Notes: generated from the letters alone by a model not told the origin. A stretch of DNA of 25,865 nucleotides from an uncultured Oscillospiraceae bacterium (GCA_900548545.1 URKX01000031.1:1-25865); one strand, 5' to 3'; positions 6,334-14,143 are shown, counted from the stretch's first letter. A program made the numbers and translations.

Positions 6334-7413
6334 ATGATGGCGATTTTTAATTTCTTCGGAAGTATCCTGGGCTATTTGCTGTGGCTGCTGTACAATATCT
6401 TCCACAACTACGGCGTAGCCATCATTTTCTTTACCATTATCGTCAAAGCTGTGCTGTTCCCCTTCTCCATCAAGTCCCAGCGGAGCATGGCCAGCCAATC
6501 CAAGCTTTCTGTCAAGCAGAAAGAACTCCAGGAAAAGTACGGGAACAACCGGGAGAAGTACAGTGAAGAGCTGATGAAGCTCTACGAGAAAGAGGGCGTC
6601 AGCCCCAGTTCCGGCTGTTTGACCAGCCTGCTTCCCCTGCCCATCATGCTGGGCATTTACTACTCGGTGATCATGCCCCTGTCCAACACCCTGCACATCG
6701 CGTCGGAGCGGATCGCGGAGGCCACCGATTTCATCGGCCGGATCCCCGGCATGGTGGCCACTACCACCACCAGCGGCATTTACTCCGAGCTGGAGATCAT
6801 CCGGAATTTCGACGCCTTGAAAAGCCATTTGACCATGTTTACCCCGGAGGACCTGGGGAAGATCGAGTCCTTTACGGAAGGCTTCCACTTTTTGGGATGG
6901 GACTTGCTGGCCACCCCCAACACCGCGGGGTTTGCCAGTATGCTGTGGCTGATCCCCGCACTGTCCTTTGTTTCTTACTTCGGGTCCCAGCTGTATATGT
7001 CCCACATCCAGAAGAAGACCAGCGGACAGAACCAGCCCGGCTGTATGAAAGTTATGATGTACGTGTTCCCCTTGATCAGCGTTTACTGGGCTTGGATCAT
7101 GCCCGCCGCTGTGGGCGTGTACTGGATCGTGTCCTCTGTCACCAGCACGCTGCAATACGTGATCGTCAACAAGTTCTTCAGCGTTGACCACATGGTTGCC
7201 CTGGGCGAGGCGCGCCGGGCCGTGACCTTGGAACTGGCGGAGGCCGGGACGAGGGTGCTGCCTGAAACAGCCCAGCGGGAGATCGCCCAGCGTTTGGCAG
7301 CCGCCCCCCAGCAGGAGAAACAGCAGAAGCAGCAAAAACAGAAGCAGGGCTCGAAAAAGAAGAAGTCCGGCAGTTCCGGCAGCTCCAGCGACTATATGGG
7401 CGCGAAGAAGTAA
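6334..7413 (+). CDS. yidC: Membrane protein insertase YidC/Oxa1/SpoIIIJ
   Basis: YidC inserts and folds membrane proteins, alone or with Sec. The 359-residue protein has the Oxa1 core: first helix with FFTIIVKAVLFPFSIKSQRS (about 32-51), a basic cytoplasmic hairpin, and later helices near 100-118, 200-220, 240-260 and 262-280. The position usually held by a groove arginine is K38 here, a conservative swap. The loop between helices near 119-197 is much longer than in Bacillus SpoIIIJ. No lipoprotein cysteine is present at the N-terminus. The last 50 residues are Gln/Lys/Ser-rich, as expected for ribosome contact. GAGGAG lies 13 bases before the first of two adjacent ATGs, a long spacing, so 6337 is also possible. 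Confidence 0.94.
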   Translation: MMAIFNFFGSILGYLLWLLYNIFHNYGVAIIFFTIIVKAVLFPFSIKSQRSMASQSKLSVKQKELQEKYGNNREKYSEELMKLYEKEGVSPSSGCLTSLLPLPIMLGIYYSVIMPLSNTLHIASERIAEATDFIGRIPGMVATTTTSGIYSELEIIRNFDALKSHLTMFTPEDLGKIESFTEGFHFLGWDLLATPNTAGFASMLWLIPALSFVSYFGSQLYMSHIQKKTSGQNQPGCMKVMMYVFPLISVYWAWIMPAAVGVYWIVSSVTSTLQYVIVNKFFSVDHMVALGEARRAVTLELAEAGTRVLPETAQREIAQRLAAAPQQEKQQKQQKQKQGSKKKKSGSSGSSSDYMGAKK

Positions 7414-7433
7414 ACCGAAAGGAAGGGTGCATC

Positions 7434-8288
7434 ATGATTAGAGAAGCCATTGCCAAGGGCGAAACGGTAGAAATCGCTTTTGCCAACGCCTGCCGGGAAT
7501 TGGGCGTGGAAACCACGGAAGCGGAATTTGAAATTTTAGAACTGCCCCAAAAAAAGACCTTCGGTTTGTTTGGCGGCGCCCCCGCCCGGGTGCGGGCCTA
7601 CATCGAAGAGCCCGACCCCGTCCCCGAGAAGCCTGAGAAAGAGGAGCGGGACCCCGCCCAGGAAGCCGCCGCTTACTTGAAGAGCGTGCTGGGTGAAATG
7701 GGCCTTCCGGAAGCCACGGTGGAAATCCGCCCGGTAGAGGCCGGCGCGGAGTTGGTTTTGGGCGGCGACGACATTGGGTTTATCATCGGGCACCGGGGGG
7801 AAACCCTGGACGCCCTGCAGTATTTGGCCTCTTTGGTTGCCAACCATGCGGACGGCTCTTATTTCCGAATCACCCTGGACGTGGGCAACTACCGGGAGAA
7901 GCGGAAGGAAACGTTGGAATCCCTGGGCAAGAAGATGGCAGCCCGGGCGGTAAAGACCGGCCGGAACTCCTCTTTGGAGCCCATGAACCCCTACGAGCGG
8001 CGGATCATCCACACCGCGGTGCAGACCGTGGCCGGGGCCAAGTCCTGGAGCGAAGGCGTGGACCAGGGCCGGCACGTGGTCATTGGGCCAGAAGGCGGAG
8101 AGCGTCCCCAGCCCCGGCGGAACGACCGGCGCGGCGGCGGTAGGAATGGCGGTGGCCGCGGCGGCTACAATGACGGCCGCCGCCGTCCCCGCAGCGACCG
8201 TCCCCGGGTAAACCCGGCGCCCCGGGCGGAAGGGCCTAAGACTGACGATCCCAGCACCCCCATTTACGGGCGGATCGAAAAGAAATAA
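7434..8288 (+). CDS. jag: RNA-binding protein Jag/KhpB (EloR)
   Basis: Jag (KhpB) is an RNA-binding protein encoded next to yidC in Firmicutes and linked to cell elongation and division control in streptococci. Domains appear in family order: Jag_N (about 1-52, with KKTFGLFGG), an acidic linker, a KH domain with IIGHRGET (117-124), and an R3H domain with the R189-H193 motif in NPYERRIIH. From about residue 222 there is an added Arg/Gly/Asp-rich tail with RGG-like repeats, longer than in the Bacillus protein. GGAAGG precedes the ATG at 7434. Jag starts 20 bp after yidC, so they share a transcript. A terminator follows. Confidence 0.95.
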   Translation: MIREAIAKGETVEIAFANACRELGVETTEAEFEILELPQKKTFGLFGGAPARVRAYIEEPDPVPEKPEKEERDPAQEAAAYLKSVLGEMGLPEATVEIRPVEAGAELVLGGDDIGFIIGHRGETLDALQYLASLVANHADGSYFRITLDVGNYREKRKETLESLGKKMAARAVKTGRNSSLEPMNPYERRIIHTAVQTVAGAKSWSEGVDQGRHVVIGPEGGERPQPRRNDRRGGGRNGGGRGGYNDGRRRPRSDRPRVNPAPRAEGPKTDDPSTPIYGRIEKK

Positions 8289-8293
8289 ACCAG

Positions 8294-8323
8294 ATGGGGC
8301 AGCCTTGGGGCCGCCCCATTTTT
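8294..8323 (+). terminator. Terminator after jag
   Basis: ATGGGGC (8294-8300) pairs with GCCCCAT (8313-8319) around a 12-base loop, followed by five T (8319-8323). It ends the rpmH-to-jag transcript. No strong promoter for mnmE is visible in the 40 bp that follow, so some read-through is likely. Confidence 0.75.
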
Positions 8324-8363
8324 CACGTTATGGGAAAAATCTGTGGAAAGAGGGAGTGTCAAC

Positions 8364-9731
8364 ATGGAAAAGACCATTGCCGCCATCTCCACCGCCCCGG
8401 CGCCGGGAGGCATCGGCATGGTGCGCATCTCCGGCAAGGGCGCCTTTGCCGTGGCGGACCGTGTGTTCCGGGGGGTCAGCGGGCGGGCTGTTTCCCAGAT
8501 GAAGGGCTATACCGCTCAGCTGGGAGGTGCCTTCACCCCGGCCGGGGAGCGTTTGGACGACGTGGTGGCCCTGGTGTACCGCAGCCCGAAAAGCTACACC
8601 GGGGAAGACGTGGTGGAGCTCTCCTGCCATGGGGGCCTGTATGTGACCAAGCGGCTTTTGCAGCTGGTGCTGGACGCCGGTGCCTCCCCTGCCGGGCCGG
8701 GGGAGTTTACCTGCCGGGCCTTTTTAAACGGCAAGGTGGACCTGGCCCAGGCGGAGGCCGTGATGGGGGTCATCGGGGCCAGCGGGGAGCAGGCTTTGAA
8801 AGCTGCCCAGGCGGGGAGCTCCGGGGTGCTCTCCAAAAAGATCCAGGCCATCAAGGCCCAGCTGCTGGTGCAGGCCAGCCACCTGGCGGCCTGGGCGGAT
8901 TTCCCGGAGGAGGACGTGCCCGCGGTGGAGGAGCAAGGGCTGCTTTCCGCCATCCGTGAGGGAGAGGAATCCCTTGCCCGGCTCCTTGCCGGGTTCGAGC
9001 GTGGGCGGATGTACCGGGAGGGCCTCTCTACCGTGATCGCGGGCCGGCCCAACGCGGGGAAGTCCACCCTGATGAATCTGCTTTCCGGGTGTGAGCGGTC
9101 CATCGTCACCCAGTATGCGGGCACCACCCGGGACGTGGTGGAGGAAACCGTGCTGCTGGCTGGGGTGCCCCTGCGGCTGGCGGACACCGCGGGCATCCGA
9201 GACACCGACGACCCGGTGGAGAGCATTGGGGTCCAGGCGGCCAAACGGCGGCTGGAAAGCGCCCAGCTGGTGCTGGCTGTGTTCGACTCCTCCCAGTCTT
9301 TGGAAAAAGAGGACTGGGAGCTGATGGACACCCTGCAAGGGGTGCCGGCGGTGGCCATCGTCAACAAGACCGACTTGCCCACCCAAATGGACGTGGGGGA
9401 GATCCAGCGCCGGTTTGAAAAGACCGTGTTCCTCTCCGCTTCCACAGGGGAAGGGTTGGAGGAACTGGAACAAGCACTGTCCGAAATTCTGGACACGAAA
9501 GAGTTTCACCCCGAGGAGGGGGTGCTGTTCACCCAGCGGCAGCGGGCGGACGCCCAAATGGCTTTGGACAGCCTCCGGGAGGGGGAGCAGGCCATGGCTC
9601 TGGGCATGACGTTGGACGCGGTGACTGTCTGCGTTGAGGATGCCTTAAATGCCCTGTCCGCCCTGACCGGGGAGCAGGTCAGCGAGGAGATCGTGGACCG
9701 GGTGTTTGAGGAGTTCTGCGTGGGCAAATAA
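8364..9731 (+). CDS. mnmE: tRNA U34 modification GTPase MnmE
   Basis: MnmE works with MnmG to add the carboxymethylaminomethyl group to U34 of certain tRNAs. The ATG at 8364 has AGGGAG seven bases before it and gives 455 residues starting MEKTIAAISTAP; an in-frame GTG seven codons upstream is less likely. An N-terminal folate-binding domain (about 1-115) is followed by a helical part and a GTPase domain: G1 GRPNAGKS (227-234), switch AGTTRD, G3 DTAG (274-277), G4 NKTD (334-337). The C-terminal CVGK (452-455) keeps the catalytic cysteine motif. Its partner mnmG is next, but a 237-bp hairpin chain lies between them. Confidence 0.97.
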   Translation: MEKTIAAISTAPAPGGIGMVRISGKGAFAVADRVFRGVSGRAVSQMKGYTAQLGGAFTPAGERLDDVVALVYRSPKSYTGEDVVELSCHGGLYVTKRLLQLVLDAGASPAGPGEFTCRAFLNGKVDLAQAEAVMGVIGASGEQALKAAQAGSSGVLSKKIQAIKAQLLVQASHLAAWADFPEEDVPAVEEQGLLSAIREGEESLARLLAGFERGRMYREGLSTVIAGRPNAGKSTLMNLLSGCERSIVTQYAGTTRDVVEETVLLAGVPLRLADTAGIRDTDDPVESIGVQAAKRRLESAQLVLAVFDSSQSLEKEDWELMDTLQGVPAVAIVNKTDLPTQMDVGEIQRRFEKTVFLSASTGEGLEELEQALSEILDTKEFHPEEGVLFTQRQRADAQMALDSLREGEQAMALGMTLDAVTVCVEDALNALSALTGEQVSEEIVDRVFEEFCVGK

Positions 9732-9748
9732 GTGCAGCTGTAGCAGTT

Positions 9749-9985
9749 CGTATCACTTCGCCGCTTGCTTCGCCCGCTTTGGATGTGATACGCGGGAGGT
9801 TTTTCGAACCCCTTTGCGGACCCCGGGTCCGCTAGAGAGAACCCCCGGCGAGGGTTCTCTCAGGAAAAATCGTCCACTGGGCTATTTTTCCTCTTTTTCC
9901 TGCGCTTTTGGAGGCAACAAAGGCTGCAGGGCGCCGCCCTGCACCCGCAAACTTTTTGAAAAAAGTTTGATCAAAAACTTTTACG
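9749..9985. repeat. Chain of six adjacent inverted repeats between mnmE and mnmG
   Basis: Six hairpins follow one another in a 281-bp gap with no gene. (1) CGTATCAC 9749-9756 with GTGATACG 9785-9792. (2) GCGGACC 9816-9822 with GGTCCGC 9826-9832. (3) GAGAGAACCC 9835-9844 with GGGTTCTCTC 9852-9861. (4) AGGAAAAAT 9862-9870 with ATTTTTCCT 9884-9892. (5) TGCAGGGC 9925-9932 with GCCCTGCA 9936-9943. (6) AAACTTTTT 9949-9957 with AAAAAGTTT 9960-9968, and a further quasi-palindrome around GATC to 9985. All stems are perfect. The series looks like a composite mobile palindromic element inserted within an otherwise compact gene group; that reading is inference. The mnmG ribosome site GGAGG (10001-10005) lies just after it. 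Confidence 0.7.
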
Positions 9986-10012
9986 CGCCTTTGGCGTTTT
10001 GGAGGTCTTCCT

Positions 10013-11905
10013 ATGAGTTATGATGCAGGTTCCTATGATGTGGCGGTGGTCGGTGCGGGCCATGCGGGGATTGAGGCCGGTTTGGCCGCCGCCCGCCTGG
10101 GCTGCTCCACCATTGTCTTTACCATCAACTTGGACGCCGTGGGCAATTGCCCATGCAATCCCAGCATTGGCGGCACAGCCAAAGGCCACTTGGTCCGGGA
10201 GATCGACGCCTTGGGCGGGGAGATGGGCCGCGCCGCCGACGCCTGTACCATCCAAAGCCGGATGCTGAACCTGGGCAAGGGGCCGGCAGTCCATTCCCTG
10301 CGGGCCCAGATCGACCGCACCCAGTACGCCCACTTGATGAAACACAAGCTGGAAACCTGCCCCAACCTCTGCCTGCGGCAGGGGGAGATCGTGGCCATCG
10401 CCCAGGAGGAGGGAGGCTGGGTGCTCACTTCCCGGCTGGGGGGAGAATACCACGTGAAGGCTGTGGTCATCGCCACCGGCACGTTCTTGGGCGGCAAAGT
10501 CTTTGTGGGGGACGTGTCCTATGAGAGCGGCCCCGATGGGATGTTCCCCGCAGCGTTCCTCCCCGACTCCCTGAAGCAGCTGGGAGTCTCCCTGCGGCGG
10601 TTTAAGACAGGCACCCCTGCCCGGGTGTTGAAGTCCTCCATCGACTTTTCCAACCTGGAAATCCAGCACGGGGACGAGCCGGTGGTGCCCTTCTCCTACG
10701 ACACGGAGGAGCCTCCCACCAACAAGGAGGTTTGCCACGTCAGCTGGACCAACGACGCCACCAAGCAGGTGATCCTGGACAACATCCACCGCTCCCCCCT
10801 ATACGGCGGCCAGATCGAGGGCGTCGGCCCCCGGTATTGCCCCAGCATTGAGGACAAGGTGGTGCGCTTCCCGGACAAGCCCCGGCACCAGCTGTTCATC
10901 GAGCCCTGCGGCCTGGGCACCGAGGAAATGTACCTCCAGGGCATGAGCTCCTCCCTGCCGGAGGATGTGCAGGTGGCCTTTTACCACACCATCCCCGGCC
11001 TGGAGCACGTACAGATCATGCGCACTGCCTACGCCATTGAATACGACTGCTGCGACCCTCTACAGCTGTCCGCTACCTTGGAGTTCCGGGACTGGCCGGG
11101 GCTTTACGGGGCGGGGCAGTTCAACGGCAGCTCCGGCTATGAGGAGGCCGCTGCCCAGGGCTTTGTGGCGGGGGTCAACGCCGCGCTGAAAGTCCAGGGG
11201 AAGGAACCTTTTGTCCTGGACCGTGCCAGCTCTTACATGGGCACCCTCATTGACGACCTGATCACCAAGGGCGCTTCCGACCCCTACCGGATGATGACCT
11301 CCCGTTCCGAGTACCGGCTGGTGCTGCGCCAGGACAACGCCGACGAGCGCCTGACCCCCATGGGCCGGCAGCTGGGGCTGATCCCCGACAGGCGGTGGGA
11401 GAAGTTCCAGGAAAAGCAGGCCCAAAAGCAGGCGGAATTGAAACGGGTGCACAGCACCACCCTGCCTCCCTCGGAGGAGCTCAACGCCATTCTTGTTTCA
11501 CGTGGAACATCCCCTCTCACCACCGGGGCGAAACTGGCAGACCTCCTAAAGCGCCCCCAGATCACCTACCGGGACTTGGCTCCTGTAGACAATGGCCGGC
11601 CGGACATCCCGGAGGCGGTGCTGGAAAACGTGGAGATCGAGTTGAAGTACGAGGGGTACATCAGGCGCCAGCGGGCGGACATTGAAGAGGCCCGGCGCTT
11701 AGAGCGGAAGCGTCTGCCCCAGGACTTGGACTACACCACGCTGAATGGACTGCGGCTGGAGGCCGTGGAGAAACTGAACAAGGTGCGGCCGGAGAACATC
11801 GGCCAGGCGGGGCGCATTTCCGGCGTCAGCCCGGCGGACATCTCTGTGCTGCTGATCTGGCTCTCCTCCAAGGAGCGGGAGCGGCGGGAAGGAGGCAACC
11901 CATGA
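10013..11905 (+). CDS. mnmG: tRNA U34 carboxymethylaminomethyl synthase, FAD subunit MnmG (GidA)
   Basis: MnmG is the FAD- and NADH-dependent partner of MnmE in wobble uridine modification. The 630-residue product shows the dinucleotide motif GAGHAG (14-19), the GidA signature around CNPSIGGTAKGHLVREIDALGG (given here as family name: NPSIGG then KGHLVRE, residues about 46-60), and the helical C-terminal region ending ISGVSPADISVLLIWL, which binds MnmE and tRNA. GGAGG lies seven bases before the ATG at 10013. The stop overlaps the rsmG start (ATGA). A canonical parS site lies within the coding sequence at 11494-11509, encoding LVSRGT. Confidence 0.97.
   Translation: MSYDAGSYDVAVVGAGHAGIEAGLAAARLGCSTIVFTINLDAVGNCPCNPSIGGTAKGHLVREIDALGGEMGRAADACTIQSRMLNLGKGPAVHSLRAQIDRTQYAHLMKHKLETCPNLCLRQGEIVAIAQEEGGWVLTSRLGGEYHVKAVVIATGTFLGGKVFVGDVSYESGPDGMFPAAFLPDSLKQLGVSLRRFKTGTPARVLKSSIDFSNLEIQHGDEPVVPFSYDTEEPPTNKEVCHVSWTNDATKQVILDNIHRSPLYGGQIEGVGPRYCPSIEDKVVRFPDKPRHQLFIEPCGLGTEEMYLQGMSSSLPEDVQVAFYHTIPGLEHVQIMRTAYAIEYDCCDPLQLSATLEFRDWPGLYGAGQFNGSSGYEEAAAQGFVAGVNAALKVQGKEPFVLDRASSYMGTLIDDLITKGASDPYRMMTSRSEYRLVLRQDNADERLTPMGRQLGLIPDRRWEKFQEKQAQKQAELKRVHSTTLPPSEELNAILVSRGTSPLTTGAKLADLLKRPQITYRDLAPVDNGRPDIPEAVLENVEIELKYEGYIRRQRADIEEARRLERKRLPQDLDYTTLNGLRLEAVEKLNKVRPENIGQAGRISGVSPADISVLLIWLSSKERERREGGNP
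11494..11509 (-). promoter_or_regulatory. parS centromere site inside mnmG
   Basis: The plus strand reads TGTTTCACGTGGAACA, whose complement is TGTTCCACGTGAAACA, the canonical ParB (Spo0J) parS sequence. It is about 3.5 kb from the parB gene and about 8 kb from the origin, as expected for origin-proximal parS. Confidence 0.93.
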
Positions 11906-12615
11906 CAGACATTCGGCAAACCCTCATTGACAAGGCAAAGGCCATGGGCTGGAAGGTGACCCAGGAGCAGGCGGGCCAGTTCCAGACCTACATGGAGCTG
12001 CTGTTGGAGTGGAACGAAAAGATGAACCTCACCTCCATCACGGAACCGGAAGAGGTGGTGGAGAAGCACTTTTTGGACAGCATGGCCCTGCTGTCCTGGA
12101 ACAAGCTGAAACAGGGGGCCAAGGTCATTGACGTGGGCACGGGAGCGGGCTTCCCGGGCATCCCCTTGAAGATCCTCCGGCCCGACGTGGAGCTGACCCT
12201 GCTGGACGGCACCATGAAGCGCCTGAACTTCCTGGGGGAGGTGTGCAAGGCGCTGAAGCTGAACGCCAACCGGGTCCATAAGCGGGCGGAGGAAGCCGGC
12301 CTGGACAAGACCATGCGGGAGCGCTTTGACCTGGCCACGGCCCGGGCGGTGGCCGGGCTGCCGGTGCTGGCGGAGTACTGTATGCCCCTGGTGAAGATGA
12401 AGGGCTTTTTCGTTGCCATGAAAGGCCCTGGGGCCCAGCAGGAACTGGAAGAGGCCCAAAACGCCCTGGATACCCTGGGCAGCGGGGACCCGGAAGTGCT
12501 GTCCCTGACACTGCCCGGTGGGGAGGAGCGAAACCTGGTGATCTGCCAGAAGCTGCGGTTTACCCCCAAAGGCTATCCCCGCCACGGGGGCACCATTTTG
12601 AAACATCCCTTATAA
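11902..12615 (+). CDS. rsmG: 16S rRNA G527 N7-methyltransferase RsmG (GidB)
   Basis: RsmG uses S-adenosylmethionine to methylate N7 of G527 (E. coli numbering) in 16S rRNA; loss causes low-level streptomycin resistance in several bacteria. The 237-residue product has the SAM-binding motif GTGAGFPG (79-86), preceded by HFLDSMALL, and the conserved ATARAVAGLPVLAEYC segment. The ATG overlaps the mnmG stop by four bases, with GGAGG seven bases upstream, so translation is coupled. Length and motifs are typical. Confidence 0.97.
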   Translation: MTDIRQTLIDKAKAMGWKVTQEQAGQFQTYMELLLEWNEKMNLTSITEPEEVVEKHFLDSMALLSWNKLKQGAKVIDVGTGAGFPGIPLKILRPDVELTLLDGTMKRLNFLGEVCKALKLNANRVHKRAEEAGLDKTMRERFDLATARAVAGLPVLAEYCMPLVKMKGFFVAMKGPGAQQELEEAQNALDTLGSGDPEVLSLTLPGGEERNLVICQKLRFTPKGYPRHGGTILKHPL

Positions 12616-12628
12616 GGAGGAACCAACC

Positions 12629-13069
12629 ATGGAGCTGAAACTGCGGAAAGCACAGGAAAAGGATCTGGACGGCCTGGACCAGGTGATGCTGGTGATCAGC
12701 GACGCCCCGGGAGAACGGGAAACGGTAAAGCGCCTGCTGAAAAAGATCGACGCCGACCCCCAGAAATACCTGCTGGTGGCACAAGACCTGGAAACAGGCG
12801 CCATTTGCGGCAGCCTGTTTGGCGTGGTGTTTGAGGATATTTGCGACAGCTGCCGTCCTATCCTGCTGGTGGAGAACGTGGCCGTGCTGGAAAGCTTCCA
12901 GGGCAAGGGAGTGGGCCGGGCCATGTTCCAGGAGATCGAGCGCTGGGCAAAAGAAAAGTGGGACTGCCATTACGAGATCCTGGCCTCGGGGCTCAACCGT
13001 ACCGGCGCCCACAAGTTCTATGCCGCCTTGGGGTTTGACGAGGTAAAGGGCTTTAAAAAATACCTGTAA
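12629..13069 (+). CDS. GNAT family N-acetyltransferase
   Basis: The 146-residue protein has the GNAT fold: the acetyl-CoA pyrophosphate loop QGKGVG (91-96) after VENVAVLESF, and a late ASGLNRTGAHKFYAALGF motif where the asparagine and tyrosine usually contact acetyl-CoA or act as general acid. It transfers an acetyl group from acetyl-CoA to an amine; the substrate cannot be told. GGAGG precedes the ATG at 12629, only 13 bp after rsmG, so it belongs to the mnmG-rsmG transcript. It interrupts the rsmG-noc adjacency seen in Bacillus. It ends 81 bp before noc, which appears to have its own promoter. Confidence 0.88.
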   Translation: MELKLRKAQEKDLDGLDQVMLVISDAPGERETVKRLLKKIDADPQKYLLVAQDLETGAICGSLFGVVFEDICDSCRPILLVENVAVLESFQGKGVGRAMFQEIERWAKEKWDCHYEILASGLNRTGAHKFYAALGFDEVKGFKKYL

Positions 13070-13115
13070 AAAAAGAAGTGGGCGACACGTTCCAACAAAT
13101 GCCGCGGCTTTCCTG

Positions 13116-13124
13116 TGATAGAAT
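13116..13124 (+). promoter_or_regulatory. noc promoter, extended -10
   Basis: TGA-TAGAAT (13116-13124) is an extended -10; no good -35 is present 17 bp upstream (CAAATG). It overlaps the GTG that would begin a longer noc frame, which argues for the ATG at 13151. Confidence 0.5.
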
Positions 13125-13150
13125 CATTCTTGAAAGGAAGGCGCGGCGTT

Positions 13151-13951
13151 ATGTTTTTTAAGGACAAGCTAAAATTGACCCGGTTACCGGTGAGCCGCGT
13201 TTTGCCCAACCCCTCCCAGCCCCGGAAGGTCTTTGACCAAGGAGAGCTGGAAAGCCTGGCCCAAAGCATCAAGGAAAACGGGCTGTTGCAGCCGGTGACT
13301 GTACGCCGTGAAAACGGGGCTTACTTCCTCATCGCCGGGGAGCGCAGGCTGCGGGCCTGCAAGCTGGCGGGGCTCAGGGAGATCCCGGCCCTGGTGGCGG
13401 ATTGCCCTCCCGAGGACAGCGCGGTGCTGGCGCTGCTGGAGAATATCCAGCGGCAGGACCTGCAAATGTTTGAGCAGGCCGCGGCGCTGCAAAGCCTTTT
13501 AGGGGAGTGGCACATCACCCAAGAGGAGGCTGCCAAACGACTGGGCATCAGCCAGTCGTACCTGGCCAACAAGCTGCGGCTGCTGCGGCTTTCCCAGGAG
13601 GAGCAGCGGGAGATCCTTTCTTTCAAACTGACAGAGCGCCACGCCCGGGCCTTGCTCCGGGTGGAGGACCCGGCTGCCCGGGAGAAGATCCTGCGGCAGG
13701 CGGGGGAACGTCACTTGAACGTAGCCCAGACCGAAGAGCTGGTGGCCGCGGCAGTCCAACCCAAAGAGCAGGTGGAAAAGCCAAAACGGCGGTTTATTGC
13801 CAAGGACATCCGGCTGTTCATCAACACCATTGACCACGCCGTGGACGCCATGAAGACAGCGGGCATCCAGGCCAAGGCGGAAAAGACCGAAACCGAGGAC
13901 TACATCGAGTGTACGGTGCGCATCCCAAAATCCCATCGAGTACAAGTTTAA
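13151..13951 (+). CDS. noc: Nucleoid occlusion protein Noc (ParB family)
   Basis: Noc is a CTP-binding ParB paralogue that blocks septation over the nucleoid. The 266-residue product has the CTP-binding motif GERRLRA (63-69), ENIQRQDL (97-104), and a helix-turn-helix (about 121-145) whose recognition part SQSYLANKLRLL keeps the NKLRLL of Noc rather than the ParB form. TERHARALL (161-169), LNVAQTEELV (189-198) and the closing VRIPK match Noc. The N-terminus is short: only about 12 residues precede the first ParB motif, against roughly 30 in Bacillus Noc, where this part targets the membrane. AAAGGAAGG stands nine bases before the ATG. A second, true ParB follows parA. Confidence 0.92.
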   Translation: MFFKDKLKLTRLPVSRVLPNPSQPRKVFDQGELESLAQSIKENGLLQPVTVRRENGAYFLIAGERRLRACKLAGLREIPALVADCPPEDSAVLALLENIQRQDLQMFEQAAALQSLLGEWHITQEEAAKRLGISQSYLANKLRLLRLSQEEQREILSFKLTERHARALLRVEDPAAREKILRQAGERHLNVAQTEELVAAAVQPKEQVEKPKRRFIAKDIRLFINTIDHAVDAMKTAGIQAKAEKTETEDYIECTVRIPKSHRVQV

Positions 13952-13977
13952 CCCATTCCCTTATTCATTTCCCACAG

Positions 13978-14017
13978 CAAGACGGATGTTTCACATGAAA
14001 CATCCGTCTTGCTTTTT
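13978..14017 (+). terminator. Terminator after noc with parS-like core
   Basis: A perfect 16-bp stem, arms 13978-13993 and 13996-14011 with a two-base loop CA, is followed by C and five T (14013-14017). The stem begins CAAGACGGATG and closes on TTTCA-CA-TGAAA. Its centre is a near-perfect parS. Confidence 0.88.
13987..14002. promoter_or_regulatory. parS-like site in the noc-parA gap
   Basis: TGTTTCACATGAAACA differs from the parS palindrome TGTTTCACGTGAAACA only at one central base (A for G). It lies 222 bp upstream of parA and inside the noc terminator hairpin, so it could act as a centromere site, or the match may partly reflect the hairpin. Confidence 0.6.
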
Positions 14018-14114
14018 GGCGTTTTCCGACGCGCGTCCCCGGGATATATGTGGCACTTCAAAGGGGTGGCCGGGAAAAAAGTGGTGAAATCCGCTTTGCG
14101 GGGGCCCGTGACCC

Positions 14115-14143
14115 TTCCCTTTCAGGAGCTTTTGTGGTAGAAT
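14115..14143 (+). promoter_or_regulatory. parA-parB promoter
   Basis: TTCCCT (14115-14120), a 17-bp spacer and TAGAAT (14138-14143), with TGG before the -10. The -35 is weak; the extended -10 is the main support. The rest of the 272-bp noc-parA gap holds only the terminator described and no gene. Confidence 0.45.

Noticed and set aside
5929..7335. 468-codon minus-strand open frame
   Set aside because: Antisense to rnpA, yidD and yidC, all of which are clear family members.
8900..8915. Noc-binding site in mnmE
   Set aside because: ATTTCCCGG matches only half of the palindrome and lies in ordinary coding sequence.
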